A stretch of DNA of 64,000 bases from Lampris incognitus (taxonomy: Eukaryota; Chordata; Actinopteri; Lampriformes; Lampridae), in assembly GCF_029633865.1 (NCBI RefSeq), contig NC_079211.1, positions 2,488,946 to 2,552,945 on the forward strand, written 5' to 3'. Shown piece after piece: positions 43,105 through 54,567 of the stretch (positions are counted from its first letter, which is position 1; the number at the start of each line of letters is the position of its first letter). The notes beneath the pieces are model-generated. The model saw only the letters and a program-made list of their open reading frames with translations, was not told the DNA's origin and made no database searches. Made by a program: the position numbers and the translations under genes.

Positions 43105-46100
43105 TGACTTTGTGTGTGGTTTGGGTAGGTTGTGTATGGTCTGGGTAGGTTGTGTATGGTCTGGGTAGGTTGTGTATGGTCTGGGTAGACTGTGTATGGT
43201 CTGGGTAGATTATGTATGGTCTGGGTAGATTGTGTATGGTCTGGGTAGACTGTGTATGGTCTGGGTAGATTTTGTGTGGTCTGGGTAGATTGTGTATGGT
43301 CTGGGTAGATTGTGTATGGTCTGGGTAGGTTGTGTATGGTCTGGGTAGGTTGTGTATGGTCTGGGTAGATTATGTATGGTCTGGGTAGATTGTGTATGGT
43401 CTGGGTAGGTTGTGTATGGTCTGGGTAGGTTGTGTATGGTCTGGGTAGGTTGTGTATGGTCTGGGTAGACTGTGTATGGTCTGGGTAGGTTGTGTATGGT
43501 CTGGGTAGATTGTGTATGGTCTGGGTAGATTGTGTATGTCTGGGTAGATTGTGTATTGTCTGGGTAGACTGTGTATGGTCTGGGTAGATTTTGTGTGGTC
43601 TGGGTAGATTTTGTGTGGTCTGGGTAGGTTGTGTATGGTCTGGGTAGATTTTGTGTGGTCTGGGTAGATTGTGTGTGGTCTGGGTAGATTGTGTATGGTC
43701 TGGGTAGATTGTGTATGGTCTGGGTAGATTGTGTATGGTCTGGGTAGACTGTGTATGGTCTGGGTAGATTGTGTATGGTCTGGGTAGATTGTGTATGGTC
43801 TGGGTAGATTGTGTATGGTCTGGGTAGATTGTGTATGGTCTGGGTAGATTGTGTATGGTCTGGGTAGGTTGTGTATGGTCTGGGTAGGTTGTGTATGGTC
43901 TGGGTAGGTTGTGTATGGTCTGGGTAGGTTGTGTATGGTCTGGGTAGGTTGTGTATGGTCTGGGTAGACTGTGTATGGTCTGGGTAGGTTGTGTATGGTC
44001 TGGGTAGGTTGTGTATGGTCTGGGTAGATTATGTATGGTCTGGGTAGATTGTGTATGGTCTGGGTAGGTTGTGTATGGTCTGGGTAGGTTGTGTATGGTC
44101 TGGGTAGGTTGTGTATGGTCTGGGTAGACTGTGTATGGTCTGGGTAGGTTGTGTATGGTCTGGGTAGATTGTGTATGGTCTGGGTAGATTGTGTATGTCT
44201 GGGTAGATTGTGTATTGTCTGGGTAGACTGTGTATGGTCTGGGTAGATTTTGTGTGGTCTGGGTAGATTTTGTGTGGTCTGGGTAGGTTGTGTATGGTCT
44301 GGGTAGATTTTGTGTGGTCTGGGTAGATTGTGTGTGGTCTGGGTAGATTGTGTATGGTCTGGGTAGATTGTGTATGGTCTGGGTAGACTGTGTATGGTCT
44401 GGGTAGACTGTGTATGGTCTGGGTAGATTGTGTATGGTCTGGGTAGATTGTGTATGGTCTGGGTAGATTGTGTATGGTCTGGGTAGACTGTGTATGGTCT
44501 GGGTAGATTGTGTATGGTCTGGGTAGATTGTGTATGGTCTGGGTAGATTGTGTATGGTCTGGGTAGATTGTGTATGTCTGGGTAGATTGTGTGTGGTCTG
44601 GGTAGATTGTGTGTGGTCTGGGTAGATTGTGTATGGTCTGGGTAGATTGTGTGTGGTCTGGGTAGATTGTGTGTGGTCTGGGTAGATTGTGTGTGGTCTG
44701 GGTAGATTGTGTGTGGTCTGGGTAGATTGTGTATGGTCTGGGTAGATTGTGTGTGGTCTGGGTAGATTGTGTATGGTCTGGGTAGATTGTGTATGGTCTG
44801 GGTAGATTGTGTATGGTCTGGGTAGATTGTGTATGGTCTGGGTAGATTGTGTGTGGTCTGGGTAGATTGTGTGTGGTCTGGGTAGGTTGTGTATGGTCTG
44901 GGTAGATTGTGTGTGGTCTGGGTAGATTGTGTATGGTCTGGGTAGATTGTGTATGGTCTGGGTAGATTGTGTATGGTCTGGGTAGATTATGTATGGTCTG
45001 GGTAGATTGTGTATGGTCTGGGTAGATTGTGTGTGGTCTGGGTAGATTGTGTGTGGTCTGGGTAGATTGTGTGTGGTCTGGGTAGATTGTGTATGGTCTG
45101 GGTAGATTTTGTGTGGTCTGGGTAGACTGTGTATGGTCTGGGTAGATTGTGTGTGGTCTGGGTAGATTGTGTATGGTCTGGGTAGATTTTGTGTGGTCTG
45201 GGTAGACTGTGTATGGTCTGGGTAGATTGTGTGTGGTCTGGGTAGATTGTGTATGGTCTGGGTAGATTGTGTGTGGTCTGGGTAGACTGTGTATGGTCTG
45301 GGTAGATTGTGTATGGTCTGGGTAGATTGTGTGTGGTCTGGGTAGATTGTGTATGGTCTGGGTAGATTGTGTATTGTCTGGGTAGATTGTGTGTGGTCTG
45401 GGTAGATTGTGTGTGGTCTGGGTAGATTGTGTGTGGTCTGGGTAGATTGTGTGTGGTCTGGGTAGATTTTGTGTGGTCTGGGTAGATTGTGTATGGTCTG
45501 GGTAGATTGTGTGTGGTCTGGGTAGATTGTGTATGGTCTGGGTAGATTGTGTGTGGTCTGGGTAGATTGTGTGTGGTCTGGGTAGATTGTGTATGGTCTG
45601 GGTAGATTGTGTGTGGTCTGGGTAGATTTTGTGTGGTCTGGGTAGACTGTGTATGGTCTGGGTAGATTGTGTGTGGTCTGGGTAGATTGTGTATGGTCTG
45701 GGTAGACTGTGTATGGTCTGGGTAGATTGTGTGTGGTCTGGGTAGATTGTGTGTGGTCTGGGTAGATTGTGTATGGTCTGGGTAGATTGTGTGTGGTCTG
45801 GGTAGATTGTGTGTGGTCTGGGTAGATTGTGTGTGGTCTGGGTAGATTGTGTGTGGTCTGGGTAGATTGTGTGTGGTCTGGGTAGATTGTGTATGGTCTG
45901 GGTAGATTGTGTGTGGTCTGGGTAGATTTTGTGTGGTCTGGGTAGACTGTGTATGGTCTGGGTAGATTGTGTGTGGTCTGGGTAGATTGTGTATGGTCTG
46001 GGTAGATTGTGTATGGTCTGGGTAGATTGTGTGTGGTCTGGGTAGATTGTGTGTGGTCTGGGTAGATTGTGTATGGTCTGGGTAGATTGTGTGTGGTCTG

Positions 46101-46225
46101 GGTAGATTGTGTGTGGTCTGGGTAGATTGTGTGTGGTCTGGGTAGATTGTGTATGGTCTGGGTAGATTGTGTATGGTCTGGGTAGATTGTGTGTGGTCTG
46201 GGTAGATTGTGTGTGGTCTGGGTAG
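43105..46225. repeat. 20-bp minisatellite, about 156 units (3.1 kb)
   Basis: The unit is TGTGTATGGTCTGGGTAGAT with GT/AT/AC at the end and TGTG(T/G)GG variants. Two 19-bp units occur at 43535-43560 and 44190-44215 inside two very similar ~650-bp blocks (43330-43700 and 44000-44370), which suggests higher-order duplication. The 748-codon minus-strand frame is only this repeat read through. Confidence 0.95.
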
Positions 46226-46374
46226 ACAGGAGGAGGAGCTGGAGGTGGCAGAGAGGAAGATGATAAGATTTTCATTGGGAGTGATGAAGGAGGACAGGAT
46301 TAGGAACCAGTATATTAGAGGGACAGCTCAGTTGGACGGTTTGGAGACAAAGCAAGAGAGACAAGATGGAGATA

Positions 46375-47988
46375 CAAACCCCAATCCCAGTGAAGTTGGG
46401 ACGTTGTGTAAAACGTGAATAAAAACACAATACAATGATTAGCAAATCCTTTACCACCTCTATTCAGCTGAATACACTACAAAGACAAGATATTTAATGT
46501 TCACACTGATAAACTTTCTTGTTTTTTTCCAAATATTCCCTCATTGTGAATGTGATTCCTGCAACCCGTTCCAAAGAAGCTGGGACAGGGGCATGTTCAC
46601 CACTGTGTTACACCACCTTTCCTTTTAACAACACTCAATAAGCGTTTGGGAACTGAGGACACTACTTGTTGAAGCTTTGTAGGTGGAATTCTTTCCCATT
46701 CTTGCTTGATGTACGACTTCAGTTGCTCACCAGTCCGGGGTCTCCGTTGTCGTATTGTGTGCTTCATAATGCGCCACACATGTTCAATGGGGGACAGGTC
46801 TGGACTGCAGGCAGGCCAGTCCAGTACCCGCACTCTTCTACTACGAAGCCCCGCTGGTGGACCACCTGCAGAATGTGGCTTGGCATTGTCTTGCTGAAAT
46901 AAGCAGGGACGTCCCTGAAAAAGACGTCGCTTGGATGGCAGCACATGTTGCTCCAAAACCTGTATGTACCTTTCAGCATTAATGGTGCCTTCACAGATGT
47001 GCAAGTTACCCATGATGCCATGGGGCACTAACACCCCCCCCCCATACCATCACAGATGCTGGCTTTTGGACTCTGGGCTGATAACAATCTGGATGGTCCT
47101 TTTCATCTTTAGCCCGGAGGACACCACGTCCATGATTTCCAAAAACAATGTGAAATGTGGACTCGTCAGACCACAGCACACTTGTCCACTTGGCGTCAGT
47201 CCATCTCAGATGAGATCGGGCCAGAGAAGCCGGCGGTGTTTCTGGGTGGTGTTGATATATGGCTTTGGCTTTGCATGGTAGAGTTTTAACTTTCACTTGT
47301 AGATGTAGAGACCAACTGTGTTAACTGACGATGGTTTTCCCAAGTGCTCCTGAGCCCACGTGGTCATATCCTTTACACAATGATGTCGGTTTTTAATGCA
47401 GGGCCGCCTGAGGGGTCAAAGGTCACGGGCCTTCAGTGTTGGTTTTGGGCCTTGCCACTTACGTGCAGAGATTTCTCGGGATTCTCTGAATCTTGTGATG
47501 ATATTATGGACTGGAGATGATGAAATCCCTAAATTCCTTGCAGTTGTACGTTGAGAAACGTTGTTCTTAAACTGTTTGACTATTTGCTCACACAGTTGTT
47601 CACAAAGTGGTGAACCTCGCCCCATCCTTGCTTGTGAACGACTGAGCCTTTCGGGGATGCTCCTTTTATACCCAATCAGGACACTCCCCTGTTCCCAGTT
47701 AACCTGTTCCCCTGTGGAATGTTCCCAACAGGGGTTTTCTGAGCATTCCTCAACTTTCCCAGTCTGTTGTTGCCCCTGTCCCAGCTGCTTTGGAACGTGT
47801 TACAGGCATCACATTCAACATGAGGGAACATTTGCAAAAAACAATAAAGTTTATCAGTGTGAACATTAAATATCTTGTCTTTGTAGTGTATTCAGTTGGA
47901 TGTAGGTGGAAAAGGATTTGCACATCATTGTATTCTGTTTTTATTCACGTTTTACACAACGTCCCAACTTCACTGGAATTGGGGTTTG
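46375..47988 (-). mobile_element. Tc1-like transposon, third element (different family)
   Basis: CAAACCCCAAT ends in inverse orientation with TA at 46373-46374 and 47989-47990. The inverted repeats are about 210 bp (sharing AGTGAAGTTGGGACGTTGTG). Length is 1,614 bp. It is unlike copies 1 and 2. Confidence 0.9.
46597..47625 (-). pseudogene. DD34E Tc1-like transposase (frameshifts)
   Basis: Minus strand: MGRGSPLCEQLCEQIVKQFK with an HTH (TTARNLGISSSPVHNIITRF) at 47625-47416, then [16 protein letters not shown] (first Asp) at 47296-47006. A frame change follows in the run of nine or ten C at about 47033-47043, after MVWG. In 47034-46597 are FQQDNAKPH (second Asp) and SPDLSPIEHVW (Glu), exactly 34 residues apart. 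All three catalytic residues are present. A further break lies between 47416 and 47296. Confidence 0.85.
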
Positions 47989-48298
47989 TAGATGGTGTGG
48001 ACATGTGTGGAGGAGAGATGCTGGGTATACTGGGAGAAGGATGCTGAATATGGAGCTGCCAGGGAAGAGGAGAAGAGGAAGGCCAAAGAGGAGGTTTATG
48101 GATGTGGTGAGGGAGGACATGCAGGTGGCTGGTGTGACAGAGGAAGATGCAGAGGACAGGAAGAGATGGAAACGGATGATCCGCTGTGGCGCCCCCTAAC
48201 GGGAGCAGCTGGAAGTAGTAGCAGTAGTAGTAGTAGTAATAGTAGTAGTAGTAGATAAGACAAATGGAAGTCAAAACCATCAAAAGGTTCTGACTTAC

Positions 48299-48450
48299 CC
48301 AGTTCAGGTGCTTTACTGAGGACGAATGCGTATGCCCAGAACTTGCTGACAGGCCCGTTGTAGAAGCTTTGGTCACAAACCGACTGTTTGAGCCCTTTCG
48401 TCATCAGGATGTACATCATGTAACTCCCCGTACGGATGGCACCGAATATA
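48299..48450 (-). CDS. elovl6: elovl6 internal exon (third coding exon)
   Basis: 152 bp. The acceptor is CTGCATTTACAG (AG at 48452-48451) and the donor GG|GTAAGTCA. The exon starts with T, completing a Ser codon (AG|T) from the preceding exon, and reads [50 protein letters not shown], then G|, leaving one base (phase 1). The peptide is almost the same as vertebrate ELOVL6 in this region, which covers a membrane-associated helix and the conserved KAPELGDT motif before the histidine box. The next exon is 9.2 kb away at 39071. Confidence 0.93.
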
Positions 48451-48749
48451 CTGTAAATGCAGAGACACACACAGGTCTTCTTATCAGTTTATATTAGCGG
48501 GCAAGTGTATAGTCTGCCTTACGTAATACATGATGACCACCCCTTTTTACTGTGTCCAGGTTCCTTTTTACATGTACCCCCCCCCCCCTCCACCTGTCAG
48601 TGTGTGTCTGCTTTAATGCGACTAAATAGACGTGGAATGAGAAGTTCCTGCAGACGGAGTGATTCCCAACACACACTTAATTCAAATGTGACGTGAAATG
48701 GATATATATGTGGTGGAGATAGAGGCCGTTATTCTCGGGCTCATCGGAC

Positions 48750-48881
48750 CTGAAGACGGCGAGCGTCAGAGACCAAAGCACCAGCGGTTTCCTCAACTCA
48801 AACTTCTCCCTCTGCTTCATCACATGTCGTCCTCCCAGGATGCAGGCAGCGTACAGCGCAGAGAACAGGAAGGACTTCTTC
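48750..48881 (-). CDS. elovl6: elovl6 internal exon (second coding exon)
   Basis: 132 bp. The acceptor is TTGTTTGCAG (AG at 48883-48882). The exon opens with G, completing a Trp codon, then [43 protein letters not shown] and AG|, closing a Ser codon with the T of the next exon. It forms the first membrane helix and the charged loop of ELOVL6. The donor is CAG|GTCCGATGAG, which is GT but otherwise weak. The intron to the next exon is only 299 bp. The first coding exon (start Met to ENW) is not found up to 64000, so the 5' end of the gene lies outside the window. Confidence 0.92.
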
Positions 48882-48937
48882 CTGCAAACAAGAAAACACA
48901 GAGCCTATTTACAACAAGTCTGTTTCTCACCTCTTAT

Positions 48938-49372
48938 CCCCCCCCCTTTTTTTTTCTCCCCAATTGTATCCGGCCAATCACCCCACTCTTCCGAGCTGTC
49001 CCGGTCTCTGCTCCACCCCCTCTGCTGATCCGGGGAGGGCTGCAGACTACCACATGTCTCCTCCCATACATGTGGAGTCACCAGCCATTTCTTTTCACCT
49101 GACAGTGAGGAGTTTCACCAGGGGGACGTAGTGCATGGGAAGATCACGCTATTCCCCCCAGTCCCTCCCTCCCCGAACAGCCGCCCCGACTGACCAGAGG
49201 AGGCGCTAGTGCAGCGACCAGGACACATACCCACATCCAGCTTCCCACCCGCAGACACAGCCATTTGAGTCTGTAGGGACGCCCGACCAAGCCAGAGGTA
49301 ACACAGGGATTCGAACCACCGATCCCGTGTTGGTAGGCAATGGAATAGACCGCTACGCTACCCAGACGCCCC
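48938..49372 (-). mobile_element. tRNA-SINE family 1, copy 2
   Basis: Minus strand, full length: GGGGCGTCTGGGTAGCGTAG head with box B GGTTCGAATCC (about 49308-49318) and GGGGAGAAAAAAAAAGGGGG end. It starts about 57 bp upstream of elovl6 exon 2. TCTTATC occurs on both sides. Confidence 0.85.
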
Positions 49373-50190
49373 TCTTCGTCTTATCTTGTGTTCAAACACT
49401 GCCCTGACACACTCTTAAAAACATTCATACAGGCGTGTGAGAACGTCAGCTAACAACCTGCTTCACAAACACTCCTGCGTCAAGCTCCAGCAGCTCAGTT
49501 CCAACATAATCACGACAACTTCATCCAAAGACAACGTCAAAAGACACTTTTTTTAAACAATATTCCCAGCTACACACTAAATCAATAATTCAGTGATGCT
49601 AGATCAGATACATTTGAATGGTTCAGATATAAAAAGTAGGTGATTATGTGTTCAAATGAATATACTGTATTCTCCACCATCATCCATCATACAGAGCTCA
49701 GACTGAGTAATGATACGCAGCCTCAGATGGACGGACTGAGATGGATGGACGAACGGACAGCGAAATGTTTTAACTTTTCACTGGCGGTTCTGATTCTGCA
49801 AATTAATCTTTAAGTATCTGCTGATCTGATCCGTTACTCTGACAGAACAGTGCATTTTCAGACCATTAATTTGGGGTCAATGGACAAAATAATTGACATT
49901 GAATTGTTTTGTCCTCATTAAGGAAATACAAGCTAAAATACAGTACATTTTTTCTCTTATTTTATAGAAGAATAAAAACGGAAACACAACATTAAACCAA
50001 TAGGGAAACAAAATACCTCACAAACCCATCGAACTCCACAGAACGAAAGAAGACAAGAACCAAAAATCAAAGCACAGTAAACACAGTAAAACAAGCCAGT
50101 TTGCATTTAGTTGTGATGTTGGTCAGATCTGGTATTGGGTTTCAGTCTTAGGTATATATAAAATCTCCCTCTCACCCCCCCTTTTTTCAG
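49373..50190. other. elovl6 intron 1 sequence, nothing recognised
   Basis: No coding region or known repeat was identified. Confidence 0.4.
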
Positions 50191-52490
50191 GTTGAGTGTG
50201 TCTTCCTCAAGCTCGGGTCCTCTACCAGAGGTCTGGGAGTTTGAGGGGTCTGTGCAGTATCTTAGCTGTTCCTAGGACCACACTCTTCTGGACAGAGACC
50301 TCAGATGTTGCTCCTGGAATCTGCTGGAGCCACTCTCCCAGTTTGGGGGTCACAGCCCCTAGTGCTCCTGTTACCACTGGGACTACTGTGGACTTACCCT
50401 TCCACATCTGATCTGGTTCTTCCCTCAGCCCTTGGTATGTCTCTAGCTTGTCATGCTCTTTCTTCCTGATGTTGCTGTTGCTCAGGATCGCTACATGGAT
50501 CACTACTGCTGTCTTCTGTTCCTTGTTGACCTCCACAATGTCTGGTTGGTTAGCCAGCACCTGCTTGTTAGTCTGGACCTTGAAGTCCCACAGGATCTTA
50601 GCTGTGCCCTATTCTCAACCACCTTTGGTGGTGTCTCCCATTTGGACTTGGGGACTTCCAGTCTGTGTTCAGTACAGCTATTCCTGTACACTATCCCAGC
50701 CACTTGGTTATGCCTTTCAGTGTACACTTTCCCAGCTAGCATTTTACACCCAGCTACTAAATGCTGGACTGTTTCAGAAGCATCTTTGCACAGCCTGAAT
50801 CTTGGGTCTTGTCTGGTGTGGTAGACCCCTGTCTCAACCGATCTGGTTCTGAGTGCCTGATCTTGTGCTGCTATGATCAGAACCTCTGTGCTGTCCTTCA
50901 GTTCAGTCTTTTCTAGCCACTGGTAGGATTTCTCGATATCAGCTACATCTTCTTTTTCTCCCCAATTGTACTTGGCCAATTACCCCACTATTTCTGCGCA
51001 GTCCTGGTCGCTGCTCCACCCCCTCTGTCAATCTGCGGAGGGCTGCAGACTGCCACATGCCTCCTCCGATACATGGGAAGTCACCAGCCACTTCTTTTCA
51101 CCTGACAGGAGTTTCACCAGGGGGACATAGCGCGTGGGAGGATCACGCCATTCCCTCCAGTTCCCCCTCCCCCTGAACAGACACCCTGACCGACCAGAGC
51201 AGGCGCTAGTGCAGCGACCAGGACACATACCCACATCTGGCTTTCCAACCACAGACATGGCCAATTGTGTCTGTAGGGATGCCCGACCAAGCTGGAGGTA
51301 ACACGGGGATTTGAACCAGTGATCCCCGTGTTGTTAGGAAATGGAATAAACCGCTACGCTACCCAGATGCCCTCAGCTACGTCTTCTATCTGTTGGTGGT
51401 ACGTCCCATGGAGGGGCTTGATCTTCCATGATACCTCTTCTTCTTCTTCTTCTTCCTCTGCACTCTCTGTCTTCTGCTGCCTGAGGTACTTACTCAGCAG
51501 TTCATCCTGGGGGGTCTTCTTTCTGATGTACTCATGGATGTTCTTTGGTTCCTCCTAGATAGTGGGCCTGACACTCACTAACCCTCGTTCCCCATCTTTT
51601 CACTTATCTTACAGTATCAGGCTGCTGGACTTCCAGGGGAACCCTCCGTGCATTATGAGGAATTTCCGTGTCCTGATTTCTGTGGTTTTTATTGCCTCCT
51701 TTGGCCAGTTTATTATTCCAGCTTGGTATATGATGACTGGTAGGGCATACATATGTTGATGGCTTGGATCTTATTCTTCCCATTGAGCTGGCTCCTCAGG
51801 GCCTGCCTCACTCTCTGGAGGTATTTGGCTGTAGCTGACCTCCTTGCTACATCTTTGTGGTTTCCATTTGCCTGTGGAATACCCAGGTACTTCTAACTGT
51901 CCTGTATGTCTGTTATCCTGGCATGTGGTAATTCAATCCTTCAGTTCAATCCTTTCCACTTTTTGCCACCATTCGACTGCACTTGTCCAGTCTGAATGAC
52001 ATACTGATGTTATTGCTGTAGATCCTGGTGAGGTGGATCAGTGAGTCAATGTCTCGCTCATTCCTGGCATACATCTTGATGTAATCCATGTATAGTAGGT
52101 GGCTGATGATATCTCCACCTCTGAACCCAAATCCATATCAAGTCTTGGTGATTATCTGACTGAGGGGGTTCAGGTCTATGCAGAAAAGCAGTAGAGATAG
52201 TGCATCATCTTGGTATAGGCCACATTTGATGTTTACTTGTGTGTATGTGATTGTCTTCCACTGCCACATTGAGTTCTTCATGAAGACTAGCAGTGTCCTG
52301 TTGGCTTTGTATAGTGCCAAGCACTCCAGTAACCAGGTATGGGGCATTGAATTGTATGCTTTCTTGTAGACAATCCAGGCTGTGCTCAAGTTGGTCTCTC
52401 TTGTCTTAAGAGTCTTGGGTGACTGCTCTATCAACCAGTAACTGATGCTTTGACCCCCCGGTGTTGTTTCCAATTACTTTGAGTTTCGCT
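50191..52490 (-). mobile_element. Rex6/R4-type LINE, second copy, minus strand
   Basis: The 3' end at 50191 (GAGCTTGAGGAAGACACACT on the minus strand) runs up to RT at 52473-52138. It encodes VYKKAYNSMPHTWLLECLAL, INIKCGLYQDDALSLLLF-type sequence, then LLYMDYIKMYARNERDIDSL, where the second Asp of the catalytic pair is Tyr. FRLCKDASETVQHLVAGCKM (zinc knuckle) is near 50800-50740. A SINE interrupts it at 50954-51372. It is inactive. Confidence 0.75.
50954..51372 (-). mobile_element. tRNA-SINE family 1, copy 3, nested in Rex6-like LINE
   Basis: Flanked by TCAGCTACATCTTCT (50939-50953) and TCAGCTACGTCTTCT (51373-51387), a 15-bp duplication with one difference. The head (minus) has GGGCATCTGGGTAGCGTAGC and a box B-like GGTTCAAATCC. 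Confidence 0.9.
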
Positions 52491-52496
52491 CATGTG

Positions 52497-52675
52497 TTAA
52501 TAGGAGCACTAGGGGCTGTGACTGGGAGAGGGGCTCCAGCAGATTCCAGGAACAACATCTGAGGTCTCTGTCCAGAAGAGTGTGGTCCTAGGAACAGCTA
52601 AGATACTGTGCATAACCCTCAAACTCCCAGGCCTCTGGTAGAGGGCCCGAGCTAGAATAAGACACACACCACCTG
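52497..52675 (+). mobile_element. Rex6-like LINE 3'-end fragment, opposite strand
   Basis: Plus-strand TAGGAGCACTAGGGGCTGTG through GGTAGAGGGCCCGAGC matches the 3' end at 34960-35115. It lies head-to-head with the minus-strand copy ending at 52490. Confidence 0.75.
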
Positions 52676-52689
52676 AAAACCCCCTCATC

Positions 52690-53345
52690 ATTATTCAGCC
52701 TTTAAAAGGGATGTCTTGAAATCTGACTGTAAGTTAGATGAACTGCTCTGAGGTTAAAGGTCAGTGCATGGCTCTCAGTTTACAGTAAGTACTTCCTGTT
52801 GGCTCCAGATTCCACCATTTTGTTGAGACCCCTTATCTCCATTCATCTGACAGGGAACATTGTCCTGCCAGGTAAAGAACTGAACTCCACTTAGCTGAAC
52901 CAGATTTAAAAGGAAAAAGATTTCACAGAAGTCAGAGAGATGATGAGGCGTCGGTGGTTTAAACTGATGGATGAGATGCTGATCTTGACCAACAGAAGAG
53001 TCCAGGGCATGATGGGGAAACTAGAACAAGCTGTTTGGTTTTGGCCAGAGAGGAGAGGAACTAATTGGGCCGCAAAACCTAAAAGGCCACTGAAACAGAC
53101 ACAGAATCATCTGCTGCCTTCTGCCCTTCACAAAGACACAGCCACATGAAATAAAACAAAATTAAATTAAATAAGACGCTCTAAGAAACCTTTTCCTTGA
53201 TTAAAAAGTTAAGAAAATGTGGAAAAAAAGAAGAAGAAAACCATGAGTTATTTTTGCATTCTGGGAGTTTAAGTCGGTTTTGTACCGTAATGTAATGCAG
53301 TCATTCCATTGTAAAATGCTGTGTGTCCTCAGAGTAAAAAAGCAC
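52690..53345. other. Intron 1 sequence, nothing recognised
   Basis: Short frames only, with no supported feature. Confidence 0.4.
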
Positions 53346-53354
53346 TTCAGAAAG

Positions 53355-53600
53355 AGTAATTTCAGTTCAGTTCAGCTCGGTTCAAGTTCAGTTCAGTTCG
53401 GATCAGTTCAGTTCAGCTCGGTTCAAGTTCAGTTCACTTCGGATCAGTTCAGTCCGGATCAGTTCAGTTCAGTTCAGCTCGGTTCAGTTTGGCTTGGTTC
53501 AGTTCAGTTCGGATCAGCTCAGTTCAGTTCAGCTCGGTTCAGTTCAAATCAGTTCAGTTTGGTTCGGTTCAGTTCGGCTTGGTTCGGCTCGGTTGTGGGG
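53355..53600. repeat. Pentanucleotide-derived repeat (TTCAG/TTCGG)
   Basis: About 49 degenerate 5-bp units of GTTCA, alternating with GCTCG and GATCA, in a loose ~35-bp higher-order pattern. Confidence 0.9.
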
Positions 53601-54565
53601 ATGACAGGTCAGGCAAAGGTCAGATGAAATGGACGGAAGGTAGTTTTCTGCTATTAGTGATGATATCTGTTTCTTTCTGCTGGGTTTGTTGTGCATTGAT
53701 TTACATTTAATTTACATAATTCACGAAAAAATGGACACATAAAAACTGTCATTAAATCATTTTTTATAATTTCTTATTTCCATTTCACATTCACTACAGT
53801 GGGTAAATGGGAAGACTGAGCCTGTGTGAATAAATATTAATAAAGTAAATCCAGCCACATCATCTCAATGCCTCTGCTGCCCCTGTGATATTGTTGCTCT
53901 GATAAGACAGCCGGTAAGCCAGGTCATTAAATGCAGTATTCAGTATTATCCAATACATCACAAAGCAGCGATGAAGTCCAGCCTAAAGTCTTCATCTCCA
54001 TAATACACCGTCCTCTCTATAATACATCGTCCTCTCTACAATACGTCTTTCTGTCTCATGCAGCATGGGTTTGGGGTGGAGACAACAGCACCTGATGTTT
54101 TGCTGAGCAGGCTGCAGATGGAGGCAATAAATAAATAAATAAAAATAATTAGAGAAAAGGCTCGTTAAGGTTTGTCCCCTAAAAAATAAAACGACTCCAC
54201 GGTGTTTCCGCCTGTCTGAGCTGGAGAATAACTCAGTGTTGAACTGTAAAACTCGGTTTGTGTGGAAGACCTGATGGTCTCAAGAGGAATCAGCTTTGCC
54301 CTACAACAGAAAAGATGACAGGTTCAATCCCCAACATTGGTTTCCTGTCAAAGTTCCCCCGAGCAAGGCACTAAGCCTCTCTCTGTTCACTCTGGATGAG
54401 GGCATAATCTAAATGCTGGTTATTTAAATGCGAAACATATGAGGCTCGTGTCACTATGTTGAGGATTAAAAGTCAAAATGCTCTGGTTTTGTTCAATAAA
54501 ACAAAACCAGAGTCAAGATGGTGGCACTCCAATTGGATTAAAGCGGCACTGTGTCTTATTCCTCT
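53601..54565. other. Intron 1 sequence, nothing recognised
   Basis: It includes a short (AAAT)n at 54128-54150 and no gene. The TCAAGATGGTGGCAC at 54514-54528 resembles a LINE 5'-end motif but nothing extends it. Confidence 0.4.
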
Positions 54566-54567
54566 AC

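Larger units (their letters stand above)
46226..48257 (+). mobile_element. RTE-clade LINE fragment split by Tc1-like element
   Basis: The left part (46226-46372) begins at GACAGGAGGAGGAGCTGGAG. The right part (47991-48257) begins GATGGTGTGGACATGTG and ends CGCCCCCTAACGGGAGCAGC plus (GTA)n. Together they match 26820-27219. The tail ends about 35 bp before the elovl6 exon 3 donor. Confidence 0.85.
39072..48298 (-). other. elovl6: elovl6 intron 3, transposon-filled
   Basis: A 9.2-kb intron between two exons whose phases join exactly (phase 1). It contains an antisense-to-plus RTE (39485-41168, same strand as the gene), a 15-bp and a 20-bp minisatellite, two plus-strand RTE pieces and a Tc1-like element. 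The donor is GGGTAAGTCA at 48300-48291. Confidence 0.85.

Noticed and set aside
44029..46275. 748-codon open frame on the minus strand (TQSTQTIHNLPRPHTIYPDH repeats)
   Set aside because: It is the 20-bp minisatellite read through. 60 bp gives a 20-residue period, with no start context, splice signal or non-repeat domain.
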